In this document: positions 13,625-20,683 of the stretch, piece after piece | Layout of the letters: every line of letters begins with the position of its first letter | Numbering within the stretch: position 1 is the first letter of the stretch | Assembly: GCA_021151695.1 (NCBI GenBank) | Contig: JAGKWU010000030.1 | Span: 1-23,667, forward strand | Origin: Cellvibrionaceae bacterium | Lineage (GTDB): Bacteria; Pseudomonadota; Gammaproteobacteria; Pseudomonadales; Cellvibrionaceae | Reading direction: 5' to 3' | Length of the DNA: 23,667 bases | Made by a program: the position numbers and the translations under genes | The notes under the pieces: generated by a model | Database searches by the model: none | The model's input: only the letters and a program-made list of their open reading frames with translations | What the model was told of the DNA's origin: nothing

Positions 13625-15207
13625 ATTCGTCTTTGCTAATTGCGCAGAGCGATGGTTTGGCTGTGCATTCCTACGCCTGTACTTCTGCAATTCCTGTGTG
13701 TGATCCATTGGTGTTGTTACATGGCTGGGGCAGTGCGAGTAATAGCTGGCAGCCGCTTTTGCCTGAGCTGCAAAAATTAGCGGATGTCATTGCTCTGGAT
13801 TTGCCTGGCTTTGGCGCAAGCCCGGCACTTTCAGAATTCTCGCTGGATACTCTGTTGGATTTGATTGCGTCCTGCTTACCCGAACGCTGCCTGCTGATGG
13901 GCTGGTCGCTTGGTGCTATGTTGGCTGTGCAGCTCGCTCATCGTTATCCACAAAAAATTTCACGTATTATCACGCTCGCGGCTAATGCGAAATTTGTCGC
14001 CAACCGCGATTACACGGCGGCCATGCCGCTTGCGGTGAATCGCCAATTTAATAAAGGTTTTGCGCAGGATGCTACTGCGACCTTGAAATTATTCGGCGGT
14101 CTGCTCGCCCAGGGTGATAACAATGAGCGTGTCCTGTTAAAGCAGGTGCGCCAGTTGGCTAATGCAGAGGCCGTTAATCACAATTGGCTGGCAGCGCTGG
14201 ACTTGCTGGCGAATCTGGATAATCGCGATGCTTTCGCACAGTTGCATCAGCCGGGCTTGCATCTGTTGGCGGAAAAGGATGTGTTGGTACCTGCGGCGGC
14301 TGCAAATATATTACAGGAATTAAATCCACAGCAGCATGTACAGGTTATTCCCGGCGCAGCACATGCTGTGCATTGGAGCCAGCCGGTGCAGGTAATTCAG
14401 TTGCTCCGGCAATTTTTACAGCCGGAACACATTGCCAAGCAAGCGATTGCCAACTCTTTCAGTCGCGCCGCGCAAACCTATGATGCGGTTGCCAGTTTGC
14501 AGCGCAATGTGGGTAAAAATCTTCTGCAAAAAATCCAGCCAAATAGCAATGCTGAGTTGGTAATGGATCTCGGTTGCGGCACTGGTTATTTCACGCCTGC
14601 GCTGCAACAAAAATTCCCTCAGGCAAATATCCTCGGTCTGGATTTGGCGGAGGGTATGCTGCAATTTGCGCGCAGTCGCCATCAAAATACGTTCAATTGG
14701 TTGTGCGGAGATGCTGAGCAATTACCACTCGCTGATGAATCTGTGGATATTATTTTTTCCAGCCTCGCACTGCAGTGGTGTGCCGATATGCCCAGGCTTT
14801 TGGCTGAGCTGCGTCGTGTACTTAAGCCGGGCGGTCAAATTGTTTTTTCCACGCTCGGACCGCGCACTTTTCACGAGTTGAAAATGGCTTGGCAGCAAGT
14901 GGATGACTATGTGCACGTTAATAAATTTTCCGAGCCGGAAATGCTCTGCGCACAAGTGCAGGCGGAATTGCAATTGCAAGAGTTTGTGCGTGTCGACTCA
15001 GTACTGGAATTTGCCAGCCTGACCGAACTCACCCGCAGCATCAAAGCTTTGGGCGCGCACAATATGAACCAGGGGCGCGCTCGCGGTTTGAGCGGCCGCA
15101 AAAAAATTGCCGCGTTTAAAGTGGCTTATGACAGTTTCCGTCGCAATGATCTATTGCCGGCGACTTACGATGTTTATTACCTGCGCGCGGTGAAAGCGCC
15201 AGTGTAG
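13621..15207 (+). CDS. bioHC: BioHC bifunctional protein: pimeloyl-ACP methyl ester esterase fused to malonyl-ACP O-methyltransferase
   Basis: The 528-residue protein joins two enzymes that are separate in E. coli. Residues 1 to about 265 are a BioH alpha/beta-hydrolase: LLHGWGS, nucleophile S96 in GWSLGA, D220 in AEKDVLVP and H248 in GAAHAVHW. Residues from about 272 are BioC: AKQAIANSFSRAAQTYDAVA, SAM-binding MDLGCGTGYF (315-324), GDAEQLPLADESVDIIFSSLALQW and LKPGGQIVFSTLGP. BioC methylates malonyl-ACP so that fatty acid synthesis can elongate it; BioH later removes the methyl group to stop elongation. Such fusions are annotated in Saccharophagus and Teredinibacter (known). GAGG lies seven bases before the ATG. 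One chain carries the first and last reactions of pimeloyl synthesis. Confidence 0.95.
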   Translation: MNSSLLIAQSDGLAVHSYACTSAIPVCDPLVLLHGWGSASNSWQPLLPELQKLADVIALDLPGFGASPALSEFSLDTLLDLIASCLPERCLLMGWSLGAMLAVQLAHRYPQKISRIITLAANAKFVANRDYTAAMPLAVNRQFNKGFAQDATATLKLFGGLLAQGDNNERVLLKQVRQLANAEAVNHNWLAALDLLANLDNRDAFAQLHQPGLHLLAEKDVLVPAAAANILQELNPQQHVQVIPGAAHAVHWSQPVQVIQLLRQFLQPEHIAKQAIANSFSRAAQTYDAVASLQRNVGKNLLQKIQPNSNAELVMDLGCGTGYFTPALQQKFPQANILGLDLAEGMLQFARSRHQNTFNWLCGDAEQLPLADESVDIIFSSLALQWCADMPRLLAELRRVLKPGGQIVFSTLGPRTFHELKMAWQQVDDYVHVNKFSEPEMLCAQVQAELQLQEFVRVDSVLEFASLTELTRSIKALGAHNMNQGRARGLSGRKKIAAFKVAYDSFRRNDLLPATYDVYYLRAVKAPV

Positions 15208-15218
15208 GGTTGAGGCTT

Positions 15219-15914
15219 ATGGGCAAGAAAGCATTTTTTATCACCGGCACAGATACAGATGCCGGTAAAACTCTGGTGACTACCGGGCTGTTGGTTGCAG
15301 CCAAAAATCTTGGATTAAGTACGGCGGCACTCAAGCCAGTGGCTGCCGGTTGCGAACAAACTGCCGATGGTTTACGCAACAGCGACGCATTGCAATTGCA
15401 AGCTGTCATGACCAAACAATTTGTGTATGAACAAATTAATCCCATCGCCTTGCAGGCTGCCATTGCGCCGCACATAGCGGCGCAACAGGAAAAGCGCAGC
15501 CTTTCCAGTGATCGCCTCACCGGCTTTTGCCGCAGTGTGCTCAATCAAGCGGATATCACCTTGGTGGAAGGTGCAGGCGGTTGGCGTGTGCCGATTAATC
15601 CGCGCGAAACCATGGCTGATCTCGCCAAAAATTTGCAATTGCCCGTGATACTGGTGGTGGGAATGCGCCTTGGCTGTTTGAATCATGCATTGCTGACCTT
15701 CGAAGCTATTGTGCGCGACGGTTTGCAGGTGGTTGGTTGGGTTGCCAATTGCATTGATGGCGATATGCCGGTGCTCGCTGAAAATATTGATAGCCTGCGA
15801 GTGCGCTTGCCGGTGCCTTGTCTTGGTGTTGTACCGCATTTGGCTGAGCCTTCGGCGGCGCAAGTGGCGCAAGCGTTTGATGAATCGTTACTGCGTCAGT
15901 TATTCGGAGCTTGA
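15219..15914 (+). CDS. bioD: dethiobiotin synthetase
   Basis: ATP-dependent enzyme that closes the ureido ring of dethiobiotin, the step before BioB. The 231-residue protein begins with KKAFFITGTDTDAGKT, which includes the P-loop and the substrate-binding Asp/Thr. EGAGGWRVPINP (Mg/carbamate site) and NCIDGDMP follow at the expected positions. The ATG at 15219 is chosen, with GAGG just upstream; a TTG at 15210 would add three residues. It starts 11 bases after bioHC and ends one base before the GTG of the DUF2459 gene, so it sits in a tight translational run. Confidence 0.93.
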   Translation: MGKKAFFITGTDTDAGKTLVTTGLLVAAKNLGLSTAALKPVAAGCEQTADGLRNSDALQLQAVMTKQFVYEQINPIALQAAIAPHIAAQQEKRSLSSDRLTGFCRSVLNQADITLVEGAGGWRVPINPRETMADLAKNLQLPVILVVGMRLGCLNHALLTFEAIVRDGLQVVGWVANCIDGDMPVLAENIDSLRVRLPVPCLGVVPHLAEPSAAQVAQAFDESLLRQLFGA

Positions 15915-15915
15915 G

Positions 15916-16596
15916 GTGCTGGCGCGAGGCTTGTTGTTGATCACAGTGTTGCTGCTAGGTGCTTGCGCCAGCATACCGCGCACGCAAGATATTCCCCTGG
16001 CTAACACTCGGCACACCATTTATTTCATTTATCGCGGTTGGCATACCAGTGTGTTGATAGATGCAAAAACGCTGGCAACTTATAGCCCCTTGTTAGCGCC
16101 TGATTTGCGCGGCCAGCGCTACGGGCGTGTCGGCTTTGGTGACGGAGATTACTTCACCGGCAAAAACAAAAGTGTCGGCTCCGCCACGCGCGCGCTCTTT
16201 GCGTCGCGCTCTTCAGCGCTACAATTGCTTGGCTACGATTACGAGCCATTCTCCGAAATACCCGCCGATACCCTGGTGCCGCTGGCGATCAGTGATATAG
16301 GTATGCGTCAGTTGATCGACCACATCAACAAATCCATTGCTCTTGACGACAAGGGTAATCCCCTGCGACTGCCGGCCATGGGAGATGCCATGGGGGAGTT
16401 CTATCTGGCCAGTACCCGTTACAGTGCATTTAGTAATTGCAATACCTGGAGCGGCCAGGCGCTGCGCGCTGCCGGCTTGCCGGTGGCCGATCGTCTAACC
16501 GCTTCTGGCGTCTTTGATCAGGCCCGGGCTATATCTCGCGTGCAGGCTCAGGCTGGACTGTTTAAGACGCCGAAGCGGGCAATTTCTGCACAATAA
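15916..16596 (+). CDS. DUF2459-family lipoprotein
   Basis: The 226-residue protein starts at GTG 15916, six bases after GGAG and directly after the bioD stop; a longer open frame upstream to 15709 merely overlaps bioD. The short signal MLARGLLLITVLLLGAC ends in a lipobox (LGAC, C17), so it should be lipid-anchored. Family features visible are IYFIYRGWHTSVLIDAKTL, VGFGDGDYFTGKN and STRYSAFSNCNTWSGQALRAAGL. The last block, with Cys/Asn/Trp and an earlier His, resembles a papain-like (NlpC/P60-related) layout, though this is inference. Family function is unknown. It is the last gene before a stem-loop, so it probably belongs to the biotin transcript. Confidence 0.85.
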   Translation: MLARGLLLITVLLLGACASIPRTQDIPLANTRHTIYFIYRGWHTSVLIDAKTLATYSPLLAPDLRGQRYGRVGFGDGDYFTGKNKSVGSATRALFASRSSALQLLGYDYEPFSEIPADTLVPLAISDIGMRQLIDHINKSIALDDKGNPLRLPAMGDAMGEFYLASTRYSAFSNCNTWSGQALRAAGLPVADRLTASGVFDQARAISRVQAQAGLFKTPKRAISAQ

Positions 16597-16642
16597 TGGC
16601 CGTCTGGTTATAGATTTGGCGTCCTTAAATCAAAGATGTCTT

Positions 16643-16680
16643 AAAAACAGCCTTCTAAAATGCAAAAACTGGCTGTTTTT
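16643..16680 (+). terminator. stem-loop terminator at the end of the biotin operon
   Basis: AAAAACAGCC (16643-16652) pairs perfectly with GGCTGTTTTT (16671-16680) across an 18-base loop. The 3' arm ends in a T run, and the A run of the 5' arm would serve the other strand. It lies about 50 bases past the DUF2459 stop. The large loop makes it less than ideal. Confidence 0.6.
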
Positions 16681-16775
16681 CATCCTGTCGCGGCGTAAAA
16701 TTACTCTGTAATACGTGTATCTGGCCGTTTTATAAGGCTTTATCTTCCTTTTTCGATTTCCAAGAGGGCATGGTT

Positions 16776-17018
16776 ATGGACGTTGGTTCAGTACTCAGCC
16801 AGGGGTTGGCGGGTTTACAGCGCAGCCAGGGTGAAATTAATCGTTCCGCCCAGCAGATTGCTCAGGCCGGCACTACCGAGCGCGACAACCCGTCAAAAAA
16901 TGATGTCACCGAAGCGCTGGTCAATATCAAGGCGGAAACCCAGGTATTTAACAGTTCTGCCAAGGTGGTAAAGGCGGCAGATGAAACTGTCGGTACATTG
17001 CTTAATACGCGCGCTTAA
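16776..17018 (+). CDS. small protein resembling the C-terminus of flagellar rod proteins
   Basis: This 80-residue protein starts at the second of two nearby ATGs: GAGGG lies seven bases before 16776 but only one base before 16770. The N-terminal part (MDVGSVLSQGLAGLQRSQGEINRSAQQIAQ) and the end (ALVNIKAETQVFNSSAKVVKAADETVGTLLNTRA) look like the paired helices of flagellar rod/hook proteins such as FlgC and FlgG, with the middle replaced by a short polar linker. Small proteins of this kind accompany SprA-related genes in Pseudomonas (recollection, not checked). It lies 30 bases upstream of such a gene here. Whether it joins the flagellum is unknown. Confidence 0.65.
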   Translation: MDVGSVLSQGLAGLQRSQGEINRSAQQIAQAGTTERDNPSKNDVTEALVNIKAETQVFNSSAKVVKAADETVGTLLNTRA

Positions 17019-17048
17019 GTGTTGCGCCTCATTGCCAGAGAGTAAATC

Positions 17049-17951
17049 GTGATCAGCTCCATTTCCTCAACCCATGCGAACACAGTGGCGCCTTATGCAC
17101 CGCTGGGGCGTCAGGCCGTGGGTCAGGAATCTACCGAGCTGAAATCTTCCAGCTTTAAAGCACTTGAGCAAACTGCTGACTCGGCTCGCAGCGAAAATCG
17201 CCGCTCTCCCGAGGATAATCCCAACCAGCAGGCTGAACAGCAACGCCTTGATACCAGTAATCGCCAAGCTGACCAGACAAATACTCAGGCGGGTCAGCAA
17301 AAGACGCCGGCGGCTAATGATCCTAAAGAGAAGGAGCGTCTGCAGAAAGAACAACAAGAGATCGCCGAATTATCCGCTACCGACCGTGAGGTGCGGGCCC
17401 ATGAGCAGGCTCATGCCGCTGTCGCTGGCGCCTATGCCGGTAGCACCACTTATAAGTTCGTGAAAGGACCTGACGGTGTAAGTTATGCCGTGAGCGGGGA
17501 AGTTTCGATTAGTACCTCAGCCATTCCTAACGACCCTGAAGCTACCATCCGCAAAGCCGAGCAAATCCGTAATGCCGCCAATGCGCCGGCCGATCCCTCA
17601 CCGCAGGATCGCAGTGTTGCCGCCCAGGCGTCGCGCATGGAAAGTGAAGCGCGCGCGCAGCTGAATGCCAAAGAGGCGGAGGCGGCGAGCGTTGCCGAGC
17701 AGCAGAGCAAACAAAAAACCGAAGCGCAAAAATCATCGGTAGAAGATGAGGCGTCCCGCGAAGAGGAAAAACGTGCGGCAGACAAGCGCGAAATCGAGCG
17801 CGAGCAGCTGGACTTGAGTCGCCGGCAGGAGCGCGCGCAAATCCTCGAGCAGGCGGGCAAGATCAATATCGACATCAATCGCCGCTTGATTGAGATAGGT
17901 GCGGTCAAGGGGTTCACCTCTGTTGGCAGCTTGCTGGACAGCGTGGTTTAG
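17049..17951 (+). CDS. SprA-related putative metalloprotease
   Basis: The 300-residue protein has a central SprA-family domain. After a low-complexity Gln/Asn/Lys-rich N-terminus comes DREVRAHEQAHAAVAGAYAG, with an HExxH zinc-protease motif at 118-122. Then come TTYKFVKGPDGVSYAVSGEVSI, with a possible third ligand Glu near 151, and EATIRKAEQIRNAANAPADPSPQDRSVAAQASRME. The C-terminal third is a long charged coiled coil (Glu/Arg/Lys/Gln-rich). No signal peptide is seen, so it is probably cytoplasmic or exported by another route. The start is GTG at 17049, with AGAGAG upstream. Proteolytic activity is assumed from the motif only. It pairs with the flagellar-rod-like gene 30 bases upstream. Confidence 0.8.
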   Translation: MISSISSTHANTVAPYAPLGRQAVGQESTELKSSSFKALEQTADSARSENRRSPEDNPNQQAEQQRLDTSNRQADQTNTQAGQQKTPAANDPKEKERLQKEQQEIAELSATDREVRAHEQAHAAVAGAYAGSTTYKFVKGPDGVSYAVSGEVSISTSAIPNDPEATIRKAEQIRNAANAPADPSPQDRSVAAQASRMESEARAQLNAKEAEAASVAEQQSKQKTEAQKSSVEDEASREEEKRAADKREIEREQLDLSRRQERAQILEQAGKINIDINRRLIEIGAVKGFTSVGSLLDSVV

Positions 17952-18063
17952 GCAGCTTTCATCGAATTGTCATAGGTTCGGGTTAAATTGCAGCCGCTTC
18001 TGCCAATATCTGAACAGCAGCTTGGGCGTAGCGGCTAAATAATTGAGAAAATTAAAGTTTTGC

Positions 18064-18092
18064 TTGACCACATAGGGTGAGATCCCTATACT
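18064..18092 (+). promoter_or_regulatory. strong promoter of the tRNA-fMet/rimP/nusA/infB operon
   Basis: TTGACC (18064-18069), a 17-base spacer and TATACT (18087-18092) are followed by the GC-rich discriminator GCGCCACC, typical of stable-RNA promoters under growth-rate and ppGpp control. Transcription should start near 18099, about 45 bases before the tRNA. The leader contains three copies of GTCAA in tandem (18116-18130). Confidence 0.8.
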
Positions 18093-18143
18093 GCGCCACC
18101 TCACTTGAGCAGATAGTCAAGTCAAGTCAAGTTGAGTTACGGA

Positions 18144-18220
<77 letters not shown>

Positions 18221-18332
18221 AATTTCATTTATAGCCCGCTTGTTATGTTGAGAGGCTGTAAATAAAGTGTGAGATCCCACTTGGGTTTCCACTACAGATC
18301 TACTGGATGGCCAACGCAGTCACCCAGCATCT

Positions 18333-18357
18333 AAAAGCCCCTTTATGGGGTTTTTTT
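18333..18357 (+). terminator. intrinsic terminator after tRNA-fMet
   Basis: AAAAGCCCC pairs with GGGGTTTTT around a 5-base loop (TTTAT), followed by more Ts. It lies about 110 bases beyond the tRNA. In E. coli the equivalent leader terminators are partly read through to reach rimP-nusA-infB. Confidence 0.8.
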
Positions 18358-18437
18358 GTATGTGTCGTTTGTGCAGTAGCTTTTGGCGTGCCCTCGACCG
18401 GCTGTGAATTTGCCAGCCATCCATGCAGTAATGATCG

Positions 18438-18459
18438 AATGGGCCTTGTGCCCATTTTT
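18438..18459 (+). terminator. second intrinsic terminator before rimP
   Basis: AATGGGC (18438-18444) pairs with GCCCATT (18450-18456) around a 5-base loop, with Ts at 18455-18459. It comes about 80 bases after the first terminator and 68 bases before rimP. No strong promoter is evident between it and rimP, so the operon must depend on read-through or a promoter I cannot see. The gene-free stretch 18221-18526 otherwise contains only a small AAGTG/CACTT hairpin (18265-18282). Confidence 0.7.
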
Positions 18460-18526
18460 GTTTTCCGGGGTTTATTTTTCCGGCTCTCTTTTCCGATTTT
18501 AGATTTTCTGCCGAAGGTTTTAACGC

Positions 18527-19021
18527 ATGGCATCCAAGCAAGAAATTTTGCACAACCTGATCGAGCCAGTCGTGGTTTCTCTGGGCTGTGAACTCTGGGG
18601 TCTTGAGTATCTCACTCAGGGCCGCTACACCACGCTACGTATTTTTATTGACGGCCCCAACGGCGTGTCGCTCGAAGATTGCGAAAAAGTCAGTCGTCAG
18701 GTGAGCGCTGTGATGGACGTGGAAGATCCAATCGATGGTGAATATACCCTCGAGGTTTCTTCACCCGGCATGGATCGCCCTTTGTACACACCAGCGCACT
18801 ACGCGCGTTATGTGGGCGAGACAGTAAACTTGCGCTTGCGTATGGCGCGTGAAGGTCGCCGCAAGTTCAAAGGCTCCATCGTAAAAGTGGAAGGCGAAGA
18901 TGTAACGCTGAACGTGGATGGCAAAGAAATTCTCATCCCGGTAGACGCTATAGACAAGTCCAACATAGTGCCGCGCTTTGACGAAATTATTTCGCGCATT
19001 GAAGGCCTGAAAGACGAATAA
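18527..19021 (+). CDS. rimP: ribosome maturation factor RimP
   Basis: The 164-residue protein is needed for maturation of the 30S subunit. The N-terminal domain shows LIEPVVVSLGCELWGLEY, TLRIFIDGPNGVSLEDCEKVSRQV and YTLEVSSPGMDRPL, the family signature (about residues 77-90). The C-terminal SH3-like barrel follows (VNLRLRMAREGRRKFKGSIVKVEGEDVTLNVDG). Length is normal. GAAGG lies nine bases before the ATG. It is the first protein gene after tRNA-fMet and the two terminators, and is followed 128 bases later by nusA, in the standard gammaproteobacterial order. Confidence 0.95.
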   Translation: MASKQEILHNLIEPVVVSLGCELWGLEYLTQGRYTTLRIFIDGPNGVSLEDCEKVSRQVSAVMDVEDPIDGEYTLEVSSPGMDRPLYTPAHYARYVGETVNLRLRMAREGRRKFKGSIVKVEGEDVTLNVDGKEILIPVDAIDKSNIVPRFDEIISRIEGLKDE

Positions 19022-19149
19022 AAAACCGTGTTGGATTGCCCGCACGATTGAATATTTTTGTATTAAACGGATGCGCCAGGCGCGCATATTTCGCCCACCG
19101 TTAGCTGATCGCCAGGCGATTGGTGTTGAGGAGTTGACAGAGGTAAGCA

Positions 19150-20631
19150 ATGGCAAAAGAGATTTTATTGGTCGCTGATGCGGTATCCAACGAAAAAGGT
19201 GTCGATAAAGAGCTAATTTTCCAGGCAATTGAAAGTGCACTGGCGATGGCTACCAAAAAGCGTTTCGACGAAGACTCCACTATCGAAGTAAACATCAATC
19301 GCCACAATGGCGACTACGAAACTTTCCGTACCTGGGAAGTGGTAGCTGACGATGTGATGGCGGAGCTGGGTACCCAGTTGTACCTCGATGAAGCGCGCGA
19401 AATTGATGCCGCTATAGCTGTGGGTGAAATCCTGCGCGAAAAAATTGAAAACGCCGAGTTCGGTCGTATCGCTGCGCAAACTGCCAAGCAAGTTATTGTG
19501 CAGAAAGTTCGCGAAGCCGAGCGCGCGCAAATGGCTGACGAGTATCGTGACCGGATGGGCGAGCTCATCAGTGGTACTGTTAAAAAAGTAACGCGCGATA
19601 GCATTATTGTTGACCTGGGCAACAACGCCGAAGGTCTGCTGCCGCGCGATCAACTCATCGGCCGCGAAATTTTCCGTATGGGTGATCGCATTCGCGCCCT
19701 GTTGCTGGAAGTGCGTACCGAAAACCGCGGTCCACAGTTGTTTTTGAGCCGCTCCAACCCGCAAATGCTGGTTGAATTGTTCAAAATCGAAGTGCCTGAG
19801 ATCGCTGAAGAGATCATCGAAATCAAAGGCGCTGCCCGCGACCCTGGTTTGCGCGCGAAAATTGCAGTAAAAACCAACGACGGTCGCATTGATCCAGTAG
19901 GGGCTTGCGTAGGTATGCGCGGCTCGCGTGTACAGGCGGTATCGAACGAACTGGGCAATGAGCGCGTTGATATAGTGCTCTGGGATGATAATCCTGCACA
20001 GTTTGTGATCAATGCTATGTCGCCTGCCGAGATCGAATCCATCGTTGTGGACGAAGATGCCGGCTCTATGGACCTGGCGGTAAGCGAAGATAACCTGGCC
20101 ATGGCGATTGGTCGCGGCGGCCAAAACGTGCGCCTGGCCTGCGATCTGACTGGCTGGAACATTAACGTAATGAGCGTTGCTGATTGGCAATCCAAGCAGC
20201 AAGCTGAATCCGGCAGCTATATCCAGATCTTCATGAACGCGCTGGACGTGGATGAAGATGTGGCTGGCGTGCTGGTAGAAGAAGGCTTCACCACGCTGGA
20301 AGAAGTGGCCTATGTGCCGCTGGAAGAGATGTTGGCCATCGACGGTTTTGATGAAGATATTGCCGAAGAACTGCGTGCTCGCGCTAAAGATGCACTCTTG
20401 ACCCAGGCCCTGGCCTCGGAAGAGCGTCTTGAAGGTGTAGCGCCAGCCGAAGATCTGTTGAATATGGAAGGCATGGACCAGGCGTTGGCAATTGCCCTGG
20501 CGAGCAAAGGCATCATCACTATGGAAGATCTGGCCGAACAATCGGTGGACGATTTGGTAGGAATTGAAGGCGTAGACGCGACTCGCGCGGCTGCCTTGAT
20601 CATGAAAGCTCGTGAACCCTGGTTTGCCTGA
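19150..20631 (+). CDS. nusA: transcription termination/antitermination factor NusA
   Basis: This 493-residue NusA binds RNA polymerase and nascent RNA, modulating pausing, termination and antitermination. Domains in order: the N-terminal polymerase-binding domain (1 to about 130), an S1 domain (GELISGTVKKVTRDSIIVDLGNNAEGLL), and two KH domains with GACVGMRGSRVQAV and AMAIGRGGQNVRLA. Two acidic C-terminal repeats follow (VAGVLVEEGFTTLEEVAYV and ALAIALASKGIITMEDLAEQ), as in E. coli. The ATG follows GAGGT. The gene lies between rimP and infB; upstream tandem terminators are a plausible place for NusA to act on its own operon. Confidence 0.97.
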   Translation: MAKEILLVADAVSNEKGVDKELIFQAIESALAMATKKRFDEDSTIEVNINRHNGDYETFRTWEVVADDVMAELGTQLYLDEAREIDAAIAVGEILREKIENAEFGRIAAQTAKQVIVQKVREAERAQMADEYRDRMGELISGTVKKVTRDSIIVDLGNNAEGLLPRDQLIGREIFRMGDRIRALLLEVRTENRGPQLFLSRSNPQMLVELFKIEVPEIAEEIIEIKGAARDPGLRAKIAVKTNDGRIDPVGACVGMRGSRVQAVSNELGNERVDIVLWDDNPAQFVINAMSPAEIESIVVDEDAGSMDLAVSEDNLAMAIGRGGQNVRLACDLTGWNINVMSVADWQSKQQAESGSYIQIFMNALDVDEDVAGVLVEEGFTTLEEVAYVPLEEMLAIDGFDEDIAEELRARAKDALLTQALASEERLEGVAPAEDLLNMEGMDQALAIALASKGIITMEDLAEQSVDDLVGIEGVDATRAAALIMKAREPWFA

Positions 20632-20683
20632 GTGCACCAGCCCTGAATTTGGACCACGAGCATATTATCCCTGAGGAAGAACA

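Noticed and set aside
15709..15915. ATG start for the DUF2459 gene inside bioD
   Set aside because: It would add about 69 residues unlike any signal peptide; GTG 15916 has a ribosome site and gives a proper lipoprotein signal.
18116..18130. Three GTCAA copies before the tRNA as a CRISPR-like or iteron array
   Set aside because: The unit is far too short and the number too low; it is part of the tRNA leader.
19213..20637. Long open frame on the - strand opposite nusA
   Set aside because: It mirrors nusA codon usage, has no recognisable domain, and nusA itself is unmistakable.
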